Assembly: GCA_023421735.1 (NCBI GenBank)
Contig: JAEZSP010000022.1
Span: 111,312 to 175,311 of the forward strand
Direction: 5' to 3'
DNA length: 64,000 nucleotides
Source: Bacillota bacterium
GTDB lineage: Bacteria; Bacillota_A; Clostridia; Christensenellales; Aristaeellaceae
The position numbers were made by a program, and so were the translations under genes. Under the pieces are notes generated by a model. That model was not told where the DNA came from, did not search any database, and saw nothing but the letters and a program-made list of their open reading frames with translations. Of the stretch, positions 42,604 to 51,740 are shown in pieces. Numbering within the stretch: the stretch's first letter is position 1; every line of letters starts with the position of its first letter.

Positions 42604-43790
42604 TACACACATCCCTCTCCGCACCCATCTGCCGTCCCACAAAAGTGAACGGAATATTTCCCCGCCAGCGCCGGAAACTGTTTCAGATACGCGCTTGTCA
42701 CCTTCCGCTCGATTTCTTCCCGGTACACGGGGTCGATCAGCGCCATGCAGCAGCCCTTGAACCCCGCACCGCTGAACCGCCCGCCGTACACGCCGTCTGC
42801 GCTTCGCATCGCCTCATAGAGCGCCTTGAGCTCGGGCGAGCCCGTCTCGTAGTTGTAAATGGACGAGTACCCGCTTTCAAACACGCACGCGCCGTAGTTC
42901 GCCAGGTCGCCCTTTTTCCAGGCCTCGACGCCGCGTAGGACGCGTTCGCATTCGGTGTAAAAGTGCGTCGCCCGCCTGCGCCAGTTTTCAGGCAGCCTGT
43001 CCTTGTATCTCTCAAACGTTTCGCGCGGCACGAGTCGGAGCCGCGCATCCGCAAATCGCCCATATTCCATGCCGGATTCCGCCATGAGCGCGTAAGCCGC
43101 CGCCTTCAGTTCGTCCACCCGCGCGTTGAACTTCGATCCCACCAGACTCCGCTCCACCCCACTGAAGAAGATCGCGATCTCGAAGTCCGGCAGGCTCGCC
43201 GCGCGCGGAATGCGCTCATACGTACCGTCCAGCGTGTCGAGATACAGAAGGCAGTCCTTCTTGCTCAGCACCTCGCAGGACTGATCCAGCTTTCCCACCG
43301 ATAACCCGATAAACCCGTTTTCCGCCGCCAGTGCGGTCTCAATGAGTTCCTGGTCCGTCAGGGAAATGCCGTTCTCCCGGCAAAACGCCTGCAAATAGGT
43401 GATGATGACCGCCGCGGACGACGAAAGGCCTCCGATGGGCAGCGTGCCCGTGATGATCCCCGTGAAGCCGCGCGTCAACGGATGCCCCGCATTCGTCAGC
43501 GCCCACGCAGCCGCGCGCGCATAGTCGCCCCAGTCGCCGTGCGGGCGCGATCGCACATCCGCCGCAAATACCGCCTCGCCGTCGAAGTTCATGCTCCGAA
43601 GCCGCACAACCGGGGTGTCCTCCGCACGGTAGACCATCGTCACACCCCGGTCGAGTGCGAAGCCCGTGACGAGGCCAAACTGATGATCGACGTGCGCGCC
43701 GATGGGGCACACGCGGTAAGGGGTGAATACCTGCTTTTGCGCGCCCTTGATCTTCGGATATGCCTGTTCAAATGCCTCTGTCAGTACCAC
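42603..43790 (-). CDS. GHMP kinase, galacturonokinase-like
   Basis: A 395-residue galactokinase-family kinase. The N-terminal signature is PYRVCPIGAHVDHQFG instead of the GalK type GRVNLIGEHTDY. From memory this resembles plant galacturonokinases. The ATP loop is LPIGGLSSSAAVI and the third motif GRFSGAGFKGCC. The next gene encodes a nucleotidyltransferase-epimerase, so the product is probably a uronate-1-phosphate. The start is a GTG at 43790, 12 nt after the glycosyltransferase stop. Confidence 0.82.
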   Translation of the reverse strand: MVLTEAFEQAYPKIKGAQKQVFTPYRVCPIGAHVDHQFGLVTGFALDRGVTMVYRAEDTPVVRLRSMNFDGEAVFAADVRSRPHGDWGDYARAAAWALTNAGHPLTRGFTGIITGTLPIGGLSSSAAVIITYLQAFCRENGISLTDQELIETALAAENGFIGLSVGKLDQSCEVLSKKDCLLYLDTLDGTYERIPRAASLPDFEIAIFFSGVERSLVGSKFNARVDELKAAAYALMAESGMEYGRFADARLRLVPRETFERYKDRLPENWRRRATHFYTECERVLRGVEAWKKGDLANYGACVFESGYSSIYNYETGSPELKALYEAMRSADGVYGGRFSGAGFKGCCMALIDPVYREEIERKVTSAYLKQFPALAGKYSVHFCGTADGCGEGCV

Positions 43791-43802
43791 GTCGATATAC
43801 TC

Positions 43803-44864
43803 TCATTCTTTGAAACTTCTGTCCCGCTCTCCAATGCGTAAAATCCGCGCCAACGTGCGCGGCAGCGTGACGACCGCGCGCGCGATCCGGTAATCGATGG
43901 ACGTGCGCACGTTCTTTAATTCGCTCTCGCATGCGACGAGCGCCGCAATCGTCTGCGCCTTGCCCGCAAACATTTCGGACGCAAAGCGGGGCAGATAGTC
44001 CGCGCCCTCACCGACAAACTCGCCCGAGATCGCCGCACATAAATCCACAACCGGACGCCTGAGTGCGGGTTCTCCTTCGGCGAGCGCATCTGCGATCACC
44101 TGTGCGTATTCGTCGTTGATGCGATCCACCACCAACCGATGCAGCTTTCGATAGCGCATCTCCCGTGAAAAATGCAACTCGTCCAGCAGGGAAGAGAGCA
44201 ACCCCCGCAACCGCGCATCCGACCACTCCGCCTTTTTCGGTTCCACGCGGCATATGTAGGTCGGCATGGTAAGCGCATAAAACGCCCCCGCCTCGGAAAG
44301 CACCCGCGCCATGAACGGCGCGCCCGGATCGTATGCGTAGGTGGGAAATCGAAGTGAGCGTGAAAGCAGCAGATCGCGGCGATAGATGAATCGCTGAAAA
44401 CCGCGGTCAAACTGATAGTCCCGGAAATCGACCAGACCGTCCGTGCGGAAAGAGTAGCCCGCATGCGCGTCTTCAAACGTCGAGGTCAGTTTCCCCTTTT
44501 CCCATAAAAGGAACGATCCGCCCGCCGCGTGTACCCCGTTTTCGTCCGCCGCAGAGGCGAGGGCTTCGAGCACGGCGGGGGAGGGGTACTTGTCGTCCGC
44601 GTCCAGGAACGCGACGTACTTTCCGCGCGCGTGCATCAGACCCAGATTGCGCGCCGCACCCGTTCCCGCATTTTCCTGCCGCTCGACGCGCAGCTTGTCC
44701 CCATAAAGGGAGAGAATGTTCGGCGTCAGATCGCTTGAGCCGTCGTCTACCACGATGATTTCCTTTTCGCGCAGCGACTGGCCGATCGCTGCGTCGATGC
44801 ACTCGTTGATGGTTCGTTCGCAGTTGTAAGCGGGTATGATCACCGAAACCTGTATGTCTTTCAT
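43803..44864 (-). CDS. Family 2 glycosyltransferase
   Basis: A 353-residue GT2 enzyme. The GT-A fold shows VSVIIPAYNCERTINECIDA, VDDGSSD and the metal-binding AFLDADDKY. A helical C-terminal domain of unknown partner follows. It would add a sugar to a surface polysaccharide, with the downstream genes supplying UDP-uronic acid and an upstream, now broken, glf gene once supplying UDP-galactofuranose. Confidence 0.9.
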   Translation of the reverse strand: MKDIQVSVIIPAYNCERTINECIDAAIGQSLREKEIIVVDDGSSDLTPNILSLYGDKLRVERQENAGTGAARNLGLMHARGKYVAFLDADDKYPSPAVLEALASAADENGVHAAGGSFLLWEKGKLTSTFEDAHAGYSFRTDGLVDFRDYQFDRGFQRFIYRRDLLLSRSLRFPTYAYDPGAPFMARVLSEAGAFYALTMPTYICRVEPKKAEWSDARLRGLLSSLLDELHFSREMRYRKLHRLVVDRINDEYAQVIADALAEGEPALRRPVVDLCAAISGEFVGEGADYLPRFASEMFAGKAQTIAALVACESELKNVRTSIDYRIARAVVTLPRTLARILRIGERDRSFKE

Positions 44865-45025
44865 GTGCGTTTCCTCATGCGATGCGCGATCGGTAAAATC
44901 GCGCCCGCGCCGACGGGAGGTCGAACGTATGCAGTCGAGTTCCGTCCGCGCAGCGCCCCGTTGCGCATGCGCCCCCTGTCAAGTCGTCCGATTGCACCGA
45001 TTGCGGGTGTGGGAACCCCGCGCCG

Positions 45026-46041
45026 TTACCCGAGCTCTTTTTTTGCGTGGCCGAGTGCGTGCAAAATGATGTTGTCCATGTCGAAATCCGCAACCACCCA
45101 GCTGCCCTCCGAACACGGCGCGCGTTTCTTTTGCCGCCAGCCTACGGTCGTGCGGGTAGAGCGGCGTTCATTTCGCCGTTCATGGGATCGTACCGCTCGT
45201 CGCCCGACGCCCATGCGCGTGGATATTCGCATGTCACATACGTCACCGGCTGCCGCCCGAACGCAAAATGCCTGTGATCGATCACGCGCGTGTAGGGCGC
45301 CTCCCGGTTTGTGTCAGTCATCACTGCAACGCCCTGAAAATTCTCCGTCTCGAGCCGCTTTGATGAATGTCTCCGATACGTCGCGCCCGACCAGCTATAT
45401 TGCCTGCTCCTCGAGGTTTTCCGGCGTGCCCGCAATCTCGCGCCGCTGCGCGTCGGTGATCGCGCGCCCCGACGGGCGTGCGCACGCCTCAGTACTCCAT
45501 TCACTCTGGCTTTTTCGCGCTCCGCTTGACGTAGGCGGAAAGTCCGCCCCCTGACTGCTACGCCTGCGCTTCGGCTTCGCGTCAGGAACATAAGGACTAC
45601 GCCGAATTCCATCGCTTCTGCCATGGACGGAGTACTAGACCAATTCTCAGAAATGCCGGGAAGCACAGCGCGTCTTTTCGCCCAATCCGGCGTCGCTTTC
45701 GTCTCAACGTAGCATTGCTACACCCTCGCCTCTGCTCCTTGCCTTGAACGAAAATCCGCCGCTGCGCTTTTTCTCGTTATTTCTGTGTCTTGCTCTTGAC
45801 CCGGGGAAACGCGATTATGTGAAAGGGCAGATTGTAAATCTCACCCGGTAATTCGCGGTTGGCGTTGATAAAATGAAACGGACAAATCGGCTCGCGTCGT
45901 TCCATGCCACATTGCTTGACGCGTGGAAAATATGCGCGCCAAATGGGCCTGTGCCACGGTCAGATTGCCGTATTTTTCATTCTACGCGCCTCGGTTTTAA
46001 AAACGCCCCGCACACAAAGCGTATTTTTCCTATCTTTGTCA
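45026..46041 (-). pseudogene. glf: Decayed UDP-galactopyranose mutase
   Basis: Translated fragments in different frames line up with Glf in order on the minus strand: GAHIFHASS near 45930, GEIYNLPF near 45830, EIAGTPENLEEQA followed by an in-frame TAG near 45405, ENFQGVAV...PYTRVIDHRHFAFG...YPRAWASGDE near 45330-45190, FGGQLG near 45100, and DMDNIILHALGHAKKELG ending at a stop at 45026. There are several frameshifts, about 285 extra bases near 45500-45790 and about 200 missing bases near 45350. It is not functional. The extra stretch has no recognisable content. Confidence 0.85.
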
Positions 46042-46048
46042 TCTACCA

Positions 46049-46077
46049 ATTATAACAACCTTTGATTTTTAAGTCAA
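46049..46077 (-). promoter_or_regulatory. Surviving promoter of the glf pseudogene
   Basis: TTGACT (46077-46072) and TATAAT (46054-46049) with 17 bp between them on the minus strand. It may still drive the downstream polysaccharide genes. Confidence 0.75.
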
Positions 46078-46114
46078 TCTTGCGCGCGTGTTCGTGGGAT
46101 TAACTTATCAGTCG

Positions 46115-46143
46115 TTGACACACTTGCATACGGACGGTATGAT
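46115..46143 (+). promoter_or_regulatory. Promoter of guaA
   Basis: TTGACA and TATGAT with a 17-bp spacer. The 85-nt leader shows no purine riboswitch core. Confidence 0.85.
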
Positions 46144-46233
46144 ACGAGTAGAAAGATTGCGTGCATCCGGGGCGTTTCCCGCCCTTGCGCCGCAAGCGGG
46201 CATATGATATCCGGATCATAAAGGGGCGGTATT

Positions 46234-47757
46234 ATGAATCAAACGGTTGTGATCCTCGATTTCGGCGGACAGTATAAAGAACTCATCGCGCGGCGGGTGC
46301 GCGAATGCGCGGTCTATTCCGTCATCAAACACTACACGACGCCCATCGAAGAGATCAAGGCGCTCAACCCCATCGGGCTCATCTTCACCGGCGGCCCCAT
46401 GAGCGCGTATGGACCGGACGCGCCATCCTATTCGAAGGAAATCTTCGACCTCGGCGTCCCGATCCTCGGCATCTGCTACGGCGCACAGCTCATCTGTCAC
46501 CTTCTGGGCGGCGAAGTCGGCGGCTGCGAAAAGAGCGAGTACGGTACCCTGACCGCGAATCTCGAGGGGAAAAGTCGTCTGTTCGGCGGGCTCGGCGGCG
46601 CGCAGAAGGTGCTCATGAGCCATACCGACCGCGTGAAAACGCTCCCCGATGGCTTTGGCGCCACGGCGTCCACCGACCTTTGCCCCATCGCTGCTTATGA
46701 GAGCGTCGATCAAAACATCTATGCCGTGCAGTTCCACCCCGAGGTGGAAAACACCGTCAACGGTCTCGCGATCATTCGCCGCTTCCTCTATGACATCTGC
46801 AAGGCGACCGGTGATTATAACATGGAGGACTATCTCCAGCGCCAGATCGCGCTCGTGCGCGAAAAGGTCGGCGACAAGCGCGTGCTCCTTGGCCTTTCCG
46901 GCGGCGTTGATTCCAGCGTCTGCGCGGCGCTCCTTTCGGAGGCCATTGGCGAACAGCTCGTGTGCGTGTACATCGACCACGGCTTCATGCGCCTCAACGA
47001 GACAAATGAAATCATGAAGGTCTTCGGCCGCCGCCCGATCAAATTCGTGTACGTCGATGCCCGCAAGCGCTTTTTGGAAAAACTCGCGCACGTCACCGAT
47101 CCCGAACAGAAGCGTAAGATCATCGGCGCGGAGTTTGCCCGCACGTTTGAGGACGAGGCAAAAAAACAGGGCAATCCCGCCTTTCTCGCCCAGGGAACCA
47201 TCTATCCCGATGTCGTGGAGTCCGGCGCAAATAAATCCGCCGTCATCAAGTCCCACCATAACGTGGGCGGCCTTCCCAAGGATCTAAGCTTCGAAGGCGT
47301 CGTCGAACCCCTCGCGGGTCTTTTCAAGGACGAGGTCAGAAAGCTTGGCCTCATGCTGAAACTCCCCAATAAGCTCGTCTATCGTCAGCCGTTCCCCGGC
47401 CCCGGCCTCGCCATCCGCGTCATCGGCGAAATCACCCAGGAAAAGCTCGACCTCCTGCGCGAGGCGGACTTCATCGTGCGCGAGGAAATCGGTAAATCCC
47501 GCGCCAAGGCGGATCAGTATTTCGCGGTTCTCACCGATAACCGCAGCGTCGGTGTCATGGGCGATTTCCGCACATACGATTATACCGTCGCCGTGCGCGC
47601 CGTGCGCACCAACGACTTCATGACCTGCGAATACGCCCACCTGCCGCATACCCTTCTCCAGAAAATCTCCTCCCGCATCACAAACGAGGTCAGGGGCGTC
47701 AACCGCGTGGTCTACGACATCACCGGAAAACCTCCCGCCACCATCGAGTGGGAATAG
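46234..47757 (+). CDS. guaA: GMP synthase (glutamine-hydrolysing)
   Basis: A 507-residue enzyme. Residues 1-190 are the glutaminase (nucleophile Cys in GICYGAQLI, catalytic His/Glu in VQFHPEVENT). From about 208 on comes the ATP pyrophosphatase with LGLSGGVDSSV. The C-terminal dimerisation domain ends with the conserved PPATIEWE. It converts XMP to GMP. Single-gene unit with its own promoter and terminator. Confidence 0.97.
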   Translation: MNQTVVILDFGGQYKELIARRVRECAVYSVIKHYTTPIEEIKALNPIGLIFTGGPMSAYGPDAPSYSKEIFDLGVPILGICYGAQLICHLLGGEVGGCEKSEYGTLTANLEGKSRLFGGLGGAQKVLMSHTDRVKTLPDGFGATASTDLCPIAAYESVDQNIYAVQFHPEVENTVNGLAIIRRFLYDICKATGDYNMEDYLQRQIALVREKVGDKRVLLGLSGGVDSSVCAALLSEAIGEQLVCVYIDHGFMRLNETNEIMKVFGRRPIKFVYVDARKRFLEKLAHVTDPEQKRKIIGAEFARTFEDEAKKQGNPAFLAQGTIYPDVVESGANKSAVIKSHHNVGGLPKDLSFEGVVEPLAGLFKDEVRKLGLMLKLPNKLVYRQPFPGPGLAIRVIGEITQEKLDLLREADFIVREEIGKSRAKADQYFAVLTDNRSVGVMGDFRTYDYTVAVRAVRTNDFMTCEYAHLPHTLLQKISSRITNEVRGVNRVVYDITGKPPATIEWE

Positions 47758-47765
47758 TAGCTGTG

Positions 47766-47800
47766 AAAAAGACCCGCCCGGCTTGTCCGGACGGGTCTTT
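47766..47800. terminator. Bidirectional terminator after guaA
   Basis: GACCCGCCCGG and CCGGACGGGTC stem with a run of A before and T after it, between convergent genes. Confidence 0.85.
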
Positions 47801-47805
47801 CCCGT

Positions 47806-48573
47806 TTACCCGTTCATCTCCTCTACGAATGCGGCGCTCTTCGCCGTCATCTCCACCCACGCGGGCCGAAACCCGCTTAGGATCGCGTTTTTCACCGACT
47901 GGATGTTCGACCACGCGCAGCAGTAAAACGGCACCTTTCCAAGAGCCAATATTTCCAATGCCAATCGGCTCGTGAGTGCGGACGCAATCCCCATCCGCCG
48001 GTATCCGGGCAATACGTCGATCCCGATTTGCCACATGCTCTCGCAATCGGCCGAACATCCCGCCAAGCCCGCCAGTTTTTCGCCGTCAAATGCGCCTACT
48101 GCAAGCATGTCAAGCTGTCGCCTGCTCTTCCCCAGCGCGTTGCTCCATTCCGGCAGGTAGAGGTCCGCAAAGTCCGCCGGCGTCAAAATCCGCATCTCAT
48201 AGGGACAAGACAGCGGCGCAACCCGGTTCACGTCCGGCAGGAAATACTCCGCCATGAAGCAGATGCGCATCCCGTGCTGTTCGAGGGCGCGATTCAGAAC
48301 GTGCAGATTCGGCGTCTCAAAGCAGTGTGCGACCGCATATTTGCCGATGTAATCGGAAACCGCATCCCGGATGGCGATGTCTACGGAAGCCACGATGTTG
48401 CTCCCGTAGGAAACCAAATCGCAAAAGAACGGCAGCTTCAGGTACCTGCGCGCAAGTGCGTTCTCGCGCGACAGCACCACCTTGTTCTCGGAGGAACAAA
48501 AGTCCTCCGGTTCGCAGTTGCAGTCGATCGCATGCTGCCTCATTGCAATCTGCAATATCTCGCTGTTGTTCAT
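47806..48573 (-). CDS. GNAT-family N-acetyltransferase
   Basis: A 255-residue protein. The C-terminal 120 residues contain the GNAT core; the acetyl-CoA loop is IDVLPGYRRMGIASALTSRLA. The N-terminal half is a separate, less conserved domain found in several Clostridia two-domain GNATs. The acceptor is unknown. The ATG at 48573 follows AGAGGGGG at 9 nt. Confidence 0.82.
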   Translation of the reverse strand: MNNSEILQIAMRQHAIDCNCEPEDFCSSENKVVLSRENALARRYLKLPFFCDLVSYGSNIVASVDIAIRDAVSDYIGKYAVAHCFETPNLHVLNRALEQHGMRICFMAEYFLPDVNRVAPLSCPYEMRILTPADFADLYLPEWSNALGKSRRQLDMLAVGAFDGEKLAGLAGCSADCESMWQIGIDVLPGYRRMGIASALTSRLALEILALGKVPFYCCAWSNIQSVKNAILSGFRPAWVEMTAKSAAFVEEMNG

Positions 48574-48595
48574 GCAACATTCCCCCTCTGCGAGG

Positions 48596-48625
48596 AATAT
48601 AGCATGCGCGTGCATGTGCGGTCAA
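48596..48625 (-). promoter_or_regulatory. Promoter of the GNAT gene
   Basis: TTGACC and TATATT with an 18-bp spacer on the minus strand. Confidence 0.65.
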
Positions 48626-48630
48626 GCGGG

Positions 48631-48659
48631 TTGTCTCTCAAATGAATGTGTGGTATACT
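48631..48659 (+). promoter_or_regulatory. Promoter of the YcxB-like gene
   Basis: TTGTCT and TATACT with a 17-bp spacer. Confidence 0.7.
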
Positions 48660-48687
48660 TTTGAAAAACCATATAGGAGGAGGGCGT

Positions 48688-49233
48688 ATGTACGAATTTC
48701 AGATTCACCTGACCGAACAGGATTATGATGAATTCAACGATCATTATCTCATGCATTCTCCGCTGAATCGGCGCACCGTGCACATCATCCGCCTGCTCGT
48801 GCCTCTGGCCTTTGCCTGTGTGCTCGTCTTTTACGCCCTGCAAGGAGAGGATCTGACCGGCCTGATCGTGAGGGGCGTGTTGTTTGCCATTGTTTCCGTC
48901 GTGCTTGGATACGCCGTATGGCCGATTCAAAGGAGCGTCATGCGGCATGGCATTCGAACAATGAAAAAAAGGGGCACGCTTCCCTTTGATGAGGAAGCCG
49001 TCGTCCGGTTTGACGCGGATGCGGTCACGCAAACAACCTCCAATGCCGAATCGAAGATGAAATACGAGCGCATCGAACGCGTCGAGACGGGCAAAACCGC
49101 GGTCTATCTGTTCATCAACGCGGTTCAGGCATACATCATTCCCTTCACAGCCTTTTCGCCCGATGCGCAGAGAGAAGATTTCCTGGCGTTTATCAGGGAA
49201 AAAGCGCCGAATGCAAAGATCATCGATTCCTGA
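48688..49233 (+). CDS. YcxB-like membrane protein
   Basis: A 181-residue protein. Residues about 38-85 form two membrane helices (LLVPLAFACVLVFYAL and GVLFAIVSVVLGYAV), and the C-terminal half is a YcxB-like domain (YERIERVETGKTAVYLFINAVQAYIIP). The family's function is unknown. The ATG follows GGAGGAGGG at 48675. It is transcribed alone and is divergent from the GNAT gene. Confidence 0.75.
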   Translation: MYEFQIHLTEQDYDEFNDHYLMHSPLNRRTVHIIRLLVPLAFACVLVFYALQGEDLTGLIVRGVLFAIVSVVLGYAVWPIQRSVMRHGIRTMKKRGTLPFDEEAVVRFDADAVTQTTSNAESKMKYERIERVETGKTAVYLFINAVQAYIIPFTAFSPDAQREDFLAFIREKAPNAKIIDS

Positions 49234-49235
49234 TC

Positions 49236-49264
49236 TTGCACATTCTTTCGGATCATGGTATCCT
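49236..49264 (+). promoter_or_regulatory. Likely promoter of the radical SAM unit
   Basis: TTGCAC and TATCCT with a 17-bp spacer, directly after the YcxB-like stop codon. Confidence 0.5.
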
Positions 49265-49269
49265 GTTGG

Positions 49270-49472
49270 CAGGTGATTTTCATGTATATCGGCCACATTT
49301 TTCGAATCAATCGACTGGTTCGCTCCGCGAAAGAGGAAAACGGCGAGACGTTTTGCGGAGCATAATCCGGAGGGAATCAACTGACCCTCCGAGGGTCGCC
49401 GGCAATCGACTGGCGGGCGCGCAATCGGCGCGCCTGTAAAAGTGCCGTCGTTTGCCGGGAATGCGATCAATG
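49270..49472 (+). ncRNA. Candidate structured leader of the radical SAM gene
   Basis: About 200 noncoding bases with several stable stems: GCTCCGC/GCGGAGC (49322/49355) enclosing AAAACG/CGTTTT and a one-sided GAAAGAGG bulge, GGAGGG/CCCTCC, and GGGCGCGC/GCGCGCC. The 11-mer CAATCGACTGG occurs twice, at 49308 and 49403. No known riboswitch core was recognised. A terminator follows directly, which fits a cis-acting switch. Confidence 0.45.
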
Positions 49473-49499
49473 CCGCGGGCGTTTTGCCTGCGGTTTTTT
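49473..49499 (+). terminator. Terminator in front of the radical SAM gene
   Basis: CCGCGGGC-GTTTT-GCCTGCGG (one G-U pair) followed by six T, 33 nt before the start codon. Confidence 0.75.
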
Positions 49500-49532
49500 G
49501 TATGCCCAAAAAAGAAAAGGAGTTGACACATC

Positions 49533-50564
49533 ATGCGTGACCTTTCGAATCTCACCGTCGCGGTTGACCTTGCAGGTTGTCCCAATCGCTGCCGCCATTG
49601 CTGGCTCGGCAGTCCCCGCAACGAAAATCGGGGTGTCCAAACGCTGACCGAGGTCGCCCGTTTGTTCCGCGCGCACCCGGCGATCAAAAATCTCGGCATC
49701 GCGAGCTGGATGCGCGAGCCGGATTACAGCGACGATTACCGGGAACTCTGGGCGCTCGAACAGCGGCTTTCCGATCCCGGCATGGCGCAAAGATTCGAAC
49801 TCCTGTCTACCTGGCGGCTCGCGCGGGACGAAAGCTATGCCCCGTGGGCGGCCGAAATCGGCACAAAGGTGTGCCAGATCACCTTTTTCGGCATGGAGGA
49901 AACCACAGACTGGTTCATGCGCAGAACGGGTGCCTTCCGCGATCAACTCGCCGCGACCGAGGCATGCCTCAAGGTCGGCATCGCGCCGCGCTGGCAGCTT
50001 TTTCTCACAAAGTCCAGCCTCCCTGAATGGGACGATTTTCTGCGCCTGATGGATCGGTTGGATTTGTCCCGCCGCTGTCCCACATTCCAGGTATTTCTAA
50101 ATAGCGCGTCTCCCGAGGGCAACGGCTTTGAGATCGATCATCTCCGGTTGGAAGAGTCCGACCTCGCCCGCATTCCGAAGGCGCTCGTCGACATGTCCCG
50201 CGATGGCCTCTCCCTGCTCGGCAGACCCGAGCGCGCGCTCCTGGCGGACATGTGTGAAAGCGCAACCCCGCCCAACAAGGACGGCACATTTCAATGCCTC
50301 TATGTCGATCCGGATTTCGATGTCTATCCGAACATCGGGGACAATATGCCGTGGTGGCGCCTTGGAAACCTCAAAACCGACGGCGTCGACCGCATCCTGC
50401 GGGCCTACCAAAACGAGGAAACGCCCGGCCAGCGCGCCAACCAAACGATCCCGGTCAGCGCGCTTGCCGAACGCTTCGGCGATCCCGAAAGCACCCGCCT
50501 CTACGATGGGGGCGATCTCGTCAGGCGCTTTCTGCATCAGTGTGGGCTAAGTCTTCCGCTTTAA
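49533..50564 (+). CDS. Radical SAM protein of unknown function
   Basis: A 343-residue protein. C16, C20 and C23 in AGCPNRCRHCWLG bind the 4Fe-4S cluster for S-adenosylmethionine cleavage. A further cysteine in TFQCLYVDPDFDVYPNIGD near residue 257 resembles the start of a reduced SPASM-like tail, but no second full cluster motif is visible. GGAG precedes the ATG. No substrate peptide or pathway gene lies beside it. The structured leader in front is its most telling context. The 3' end overlaps the convergent rsgA gene by 18 bases. Confidence 0.85.
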   Translation: MRDLSNLTVAVDLAGCPNRCRHCWLGSPRNENRGVQTLTEVARLFRAHPAIKNLGIASWMREPDYSDDYRELWALEQRLSDPGMAQRFELLSTWRLARDESYAPWAAEIGTKVCQITFFGMEETTDWFMRRTGAFRDQLAATEACLKVGIAPRWQLFLTKSSLPEWDDFLRLMDRLDLSRRCPTFQVFLNSASPEGNGFEIDHLRLEESDLARIPKALVDMSRDGLSLLGRPERALLADMCESATPPNKDGTFQCLYVDPDFDVYPNIGDNMPWWRLGNLKTDGVDRILRAYQNEETPGQRANQTIPVSALAERFGDPESTRLYDGGDLVRRFLHQCGLSLPL

Positions 50565-51544
50565 CCCCCGCCGGACAAACGCCGCCTCCCGCTTCCAAGC
50601 CTGGTATTCTGCCCAGCGTGCGGGGGCGAGCGTTTCGTCCGCCAACGCGGCCTTCACCGCGCATCCTGGCTCCGTTTCGTGCCTGCAATCGGAGAATCGG
50701 CAGCCCGCAATCAATTCCTCTATGTCGGCATAGGCGTCCGCGATTCCCTCCTCCGCATCCCATAACCCCAACGCGCGCATGCCGGGCGTGTCGATCACCA
50801 GTGCGCCGCTTGGCAGTTGAAAGAGCTGGCGGTGCGTGGTCGTGTGCCTGCCGCGCGCATCGTCCGCGCGGATTTCCCGCACGTCCATCAGATCCTCTCC
50901 CGCAAGCGCGTTCAGAAGCGACGACTTCCCGACGCCCGACATGCCGAGGAATACCACGGTCTTTCCCAGTACCAGGAATGTGCGCAGCTCCGCAAGTCCC
51001 ATGCCCGTCTTCGCACTCACCGTGCAGATCGGCACATCCTGTGCCTTCTCCCGTATCGTCCGCACAAAGGGCGTCGGGTCGTCACATAGGTCTGCCTTGG
51101 TCAGCACCACAACCGGCGCGGCCCCGCTTTCCCGCGTCTGTAACAGATAGCGCAGCACGCGGTTCACATTGAAATCCTGGTTCATCGACGTCACGATAAA
51201 CACGTAGTCAAAGTTCGCCGCGACCACTTGCTCGATTATGGTTTTCGCGTACCCGGCAGCGTGACCGGATAGGTCCGTGCGCGAAAACTTTGTCCGGCGG
51301 GGGAGAATCCGTACGATCAGTGAATCGCCATGCGCGCTCCATTGAATCAGCACAAAGTCGCCCACTGCGGGCAAATCCGCCCGCTCTGCTGCGGCGTGAA
51401 CGAGCGCGCCTTTGGCTTCGCCCGCACACCGCCGTGTTCGCACATAACAGCGTAGCTTCCGCGCCGCACTTCCGTCACGCGCGCGGGGATCAAATGCGTT
51501 TCATGCGTGGAACCCAGGTATCCGTAATCCTTCAAATCGATCAT
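50547..51544 (-). pseudogene. rsgA: Ribosome small-subunit GTPase RsgA, frameshifted
   Basis: The N-terminal OB part (IDLKDYGYLGSTHETHLIPARVTEV...CEHGGVRA) is read from 51544, the rest from KGALVHAAAERADLPAVGDF onward in another frame. The switch lies near 51413-51420 and fits loss of one G (AAGGCC to AAGCC). Beyond it all is intact: VLTKAD, the GTPase P loop GMSGVGKSS, DTPGMRALG and the zinc cluster CRFSDCRHETEPGC. RsgA helps 30S maturation. Either the gene is freshly broken or the base is a sequencing error. GGAGG precedes the start. Confidence 0.85.
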
Positions 51545-51661
51545 TCATTCCTCCATTTGGACAGAAAAATGCCGCGAAACAAGCAGCCCCTCGTGCAGCC
51601 GTGTTTCGCGACTGTGCAATATAAGGGAACGCAGGGTGCGGCGCGTTCGCCGCGTATTCGG

Positions 51662-51697
51662 TTAGGAGATGACCACCGCTTTTTTCCTGTTTGTCAT
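51662..51697 (-). CDS. Possible 11-residue leader peptide before rsgA
   Basis: ATG ACA AAC AGG ... TCC TAA on the minus strand encodes MTNRKKAVVIS, with AAAGGGG upstream of it. It lies between the rsgA promoter and a CGCGAAACA/TGTTTCGCG hairpin with a T-rich tail (about 51562-51612). Confidence 0.3.
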   Translation of the reverse strand: MTNRKKAVVIS

Positions 51698-51740
51698 ATC
51701 CGAACATCCCCTTTCGCGCGTAAAATCAATACCCGATTGT

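Noticed and set aside
46144..46233. Purine riboswitch before guaA
   Set aside because: The leader is only about 85 nt and lacks the conserved purine core and loop sequences.
49270..49472. Cobalamin, ZTP, TPP, SAM or FMN riboswitch
   Set aside because: None of the conserved core sequences of these classes is present.
51405..51425. Programmed -1 frameshift in rsgA
   Set aside because: No slippery heptamer or obvious downstream pseudoknot, and RsgA is not known to use frameshifting.
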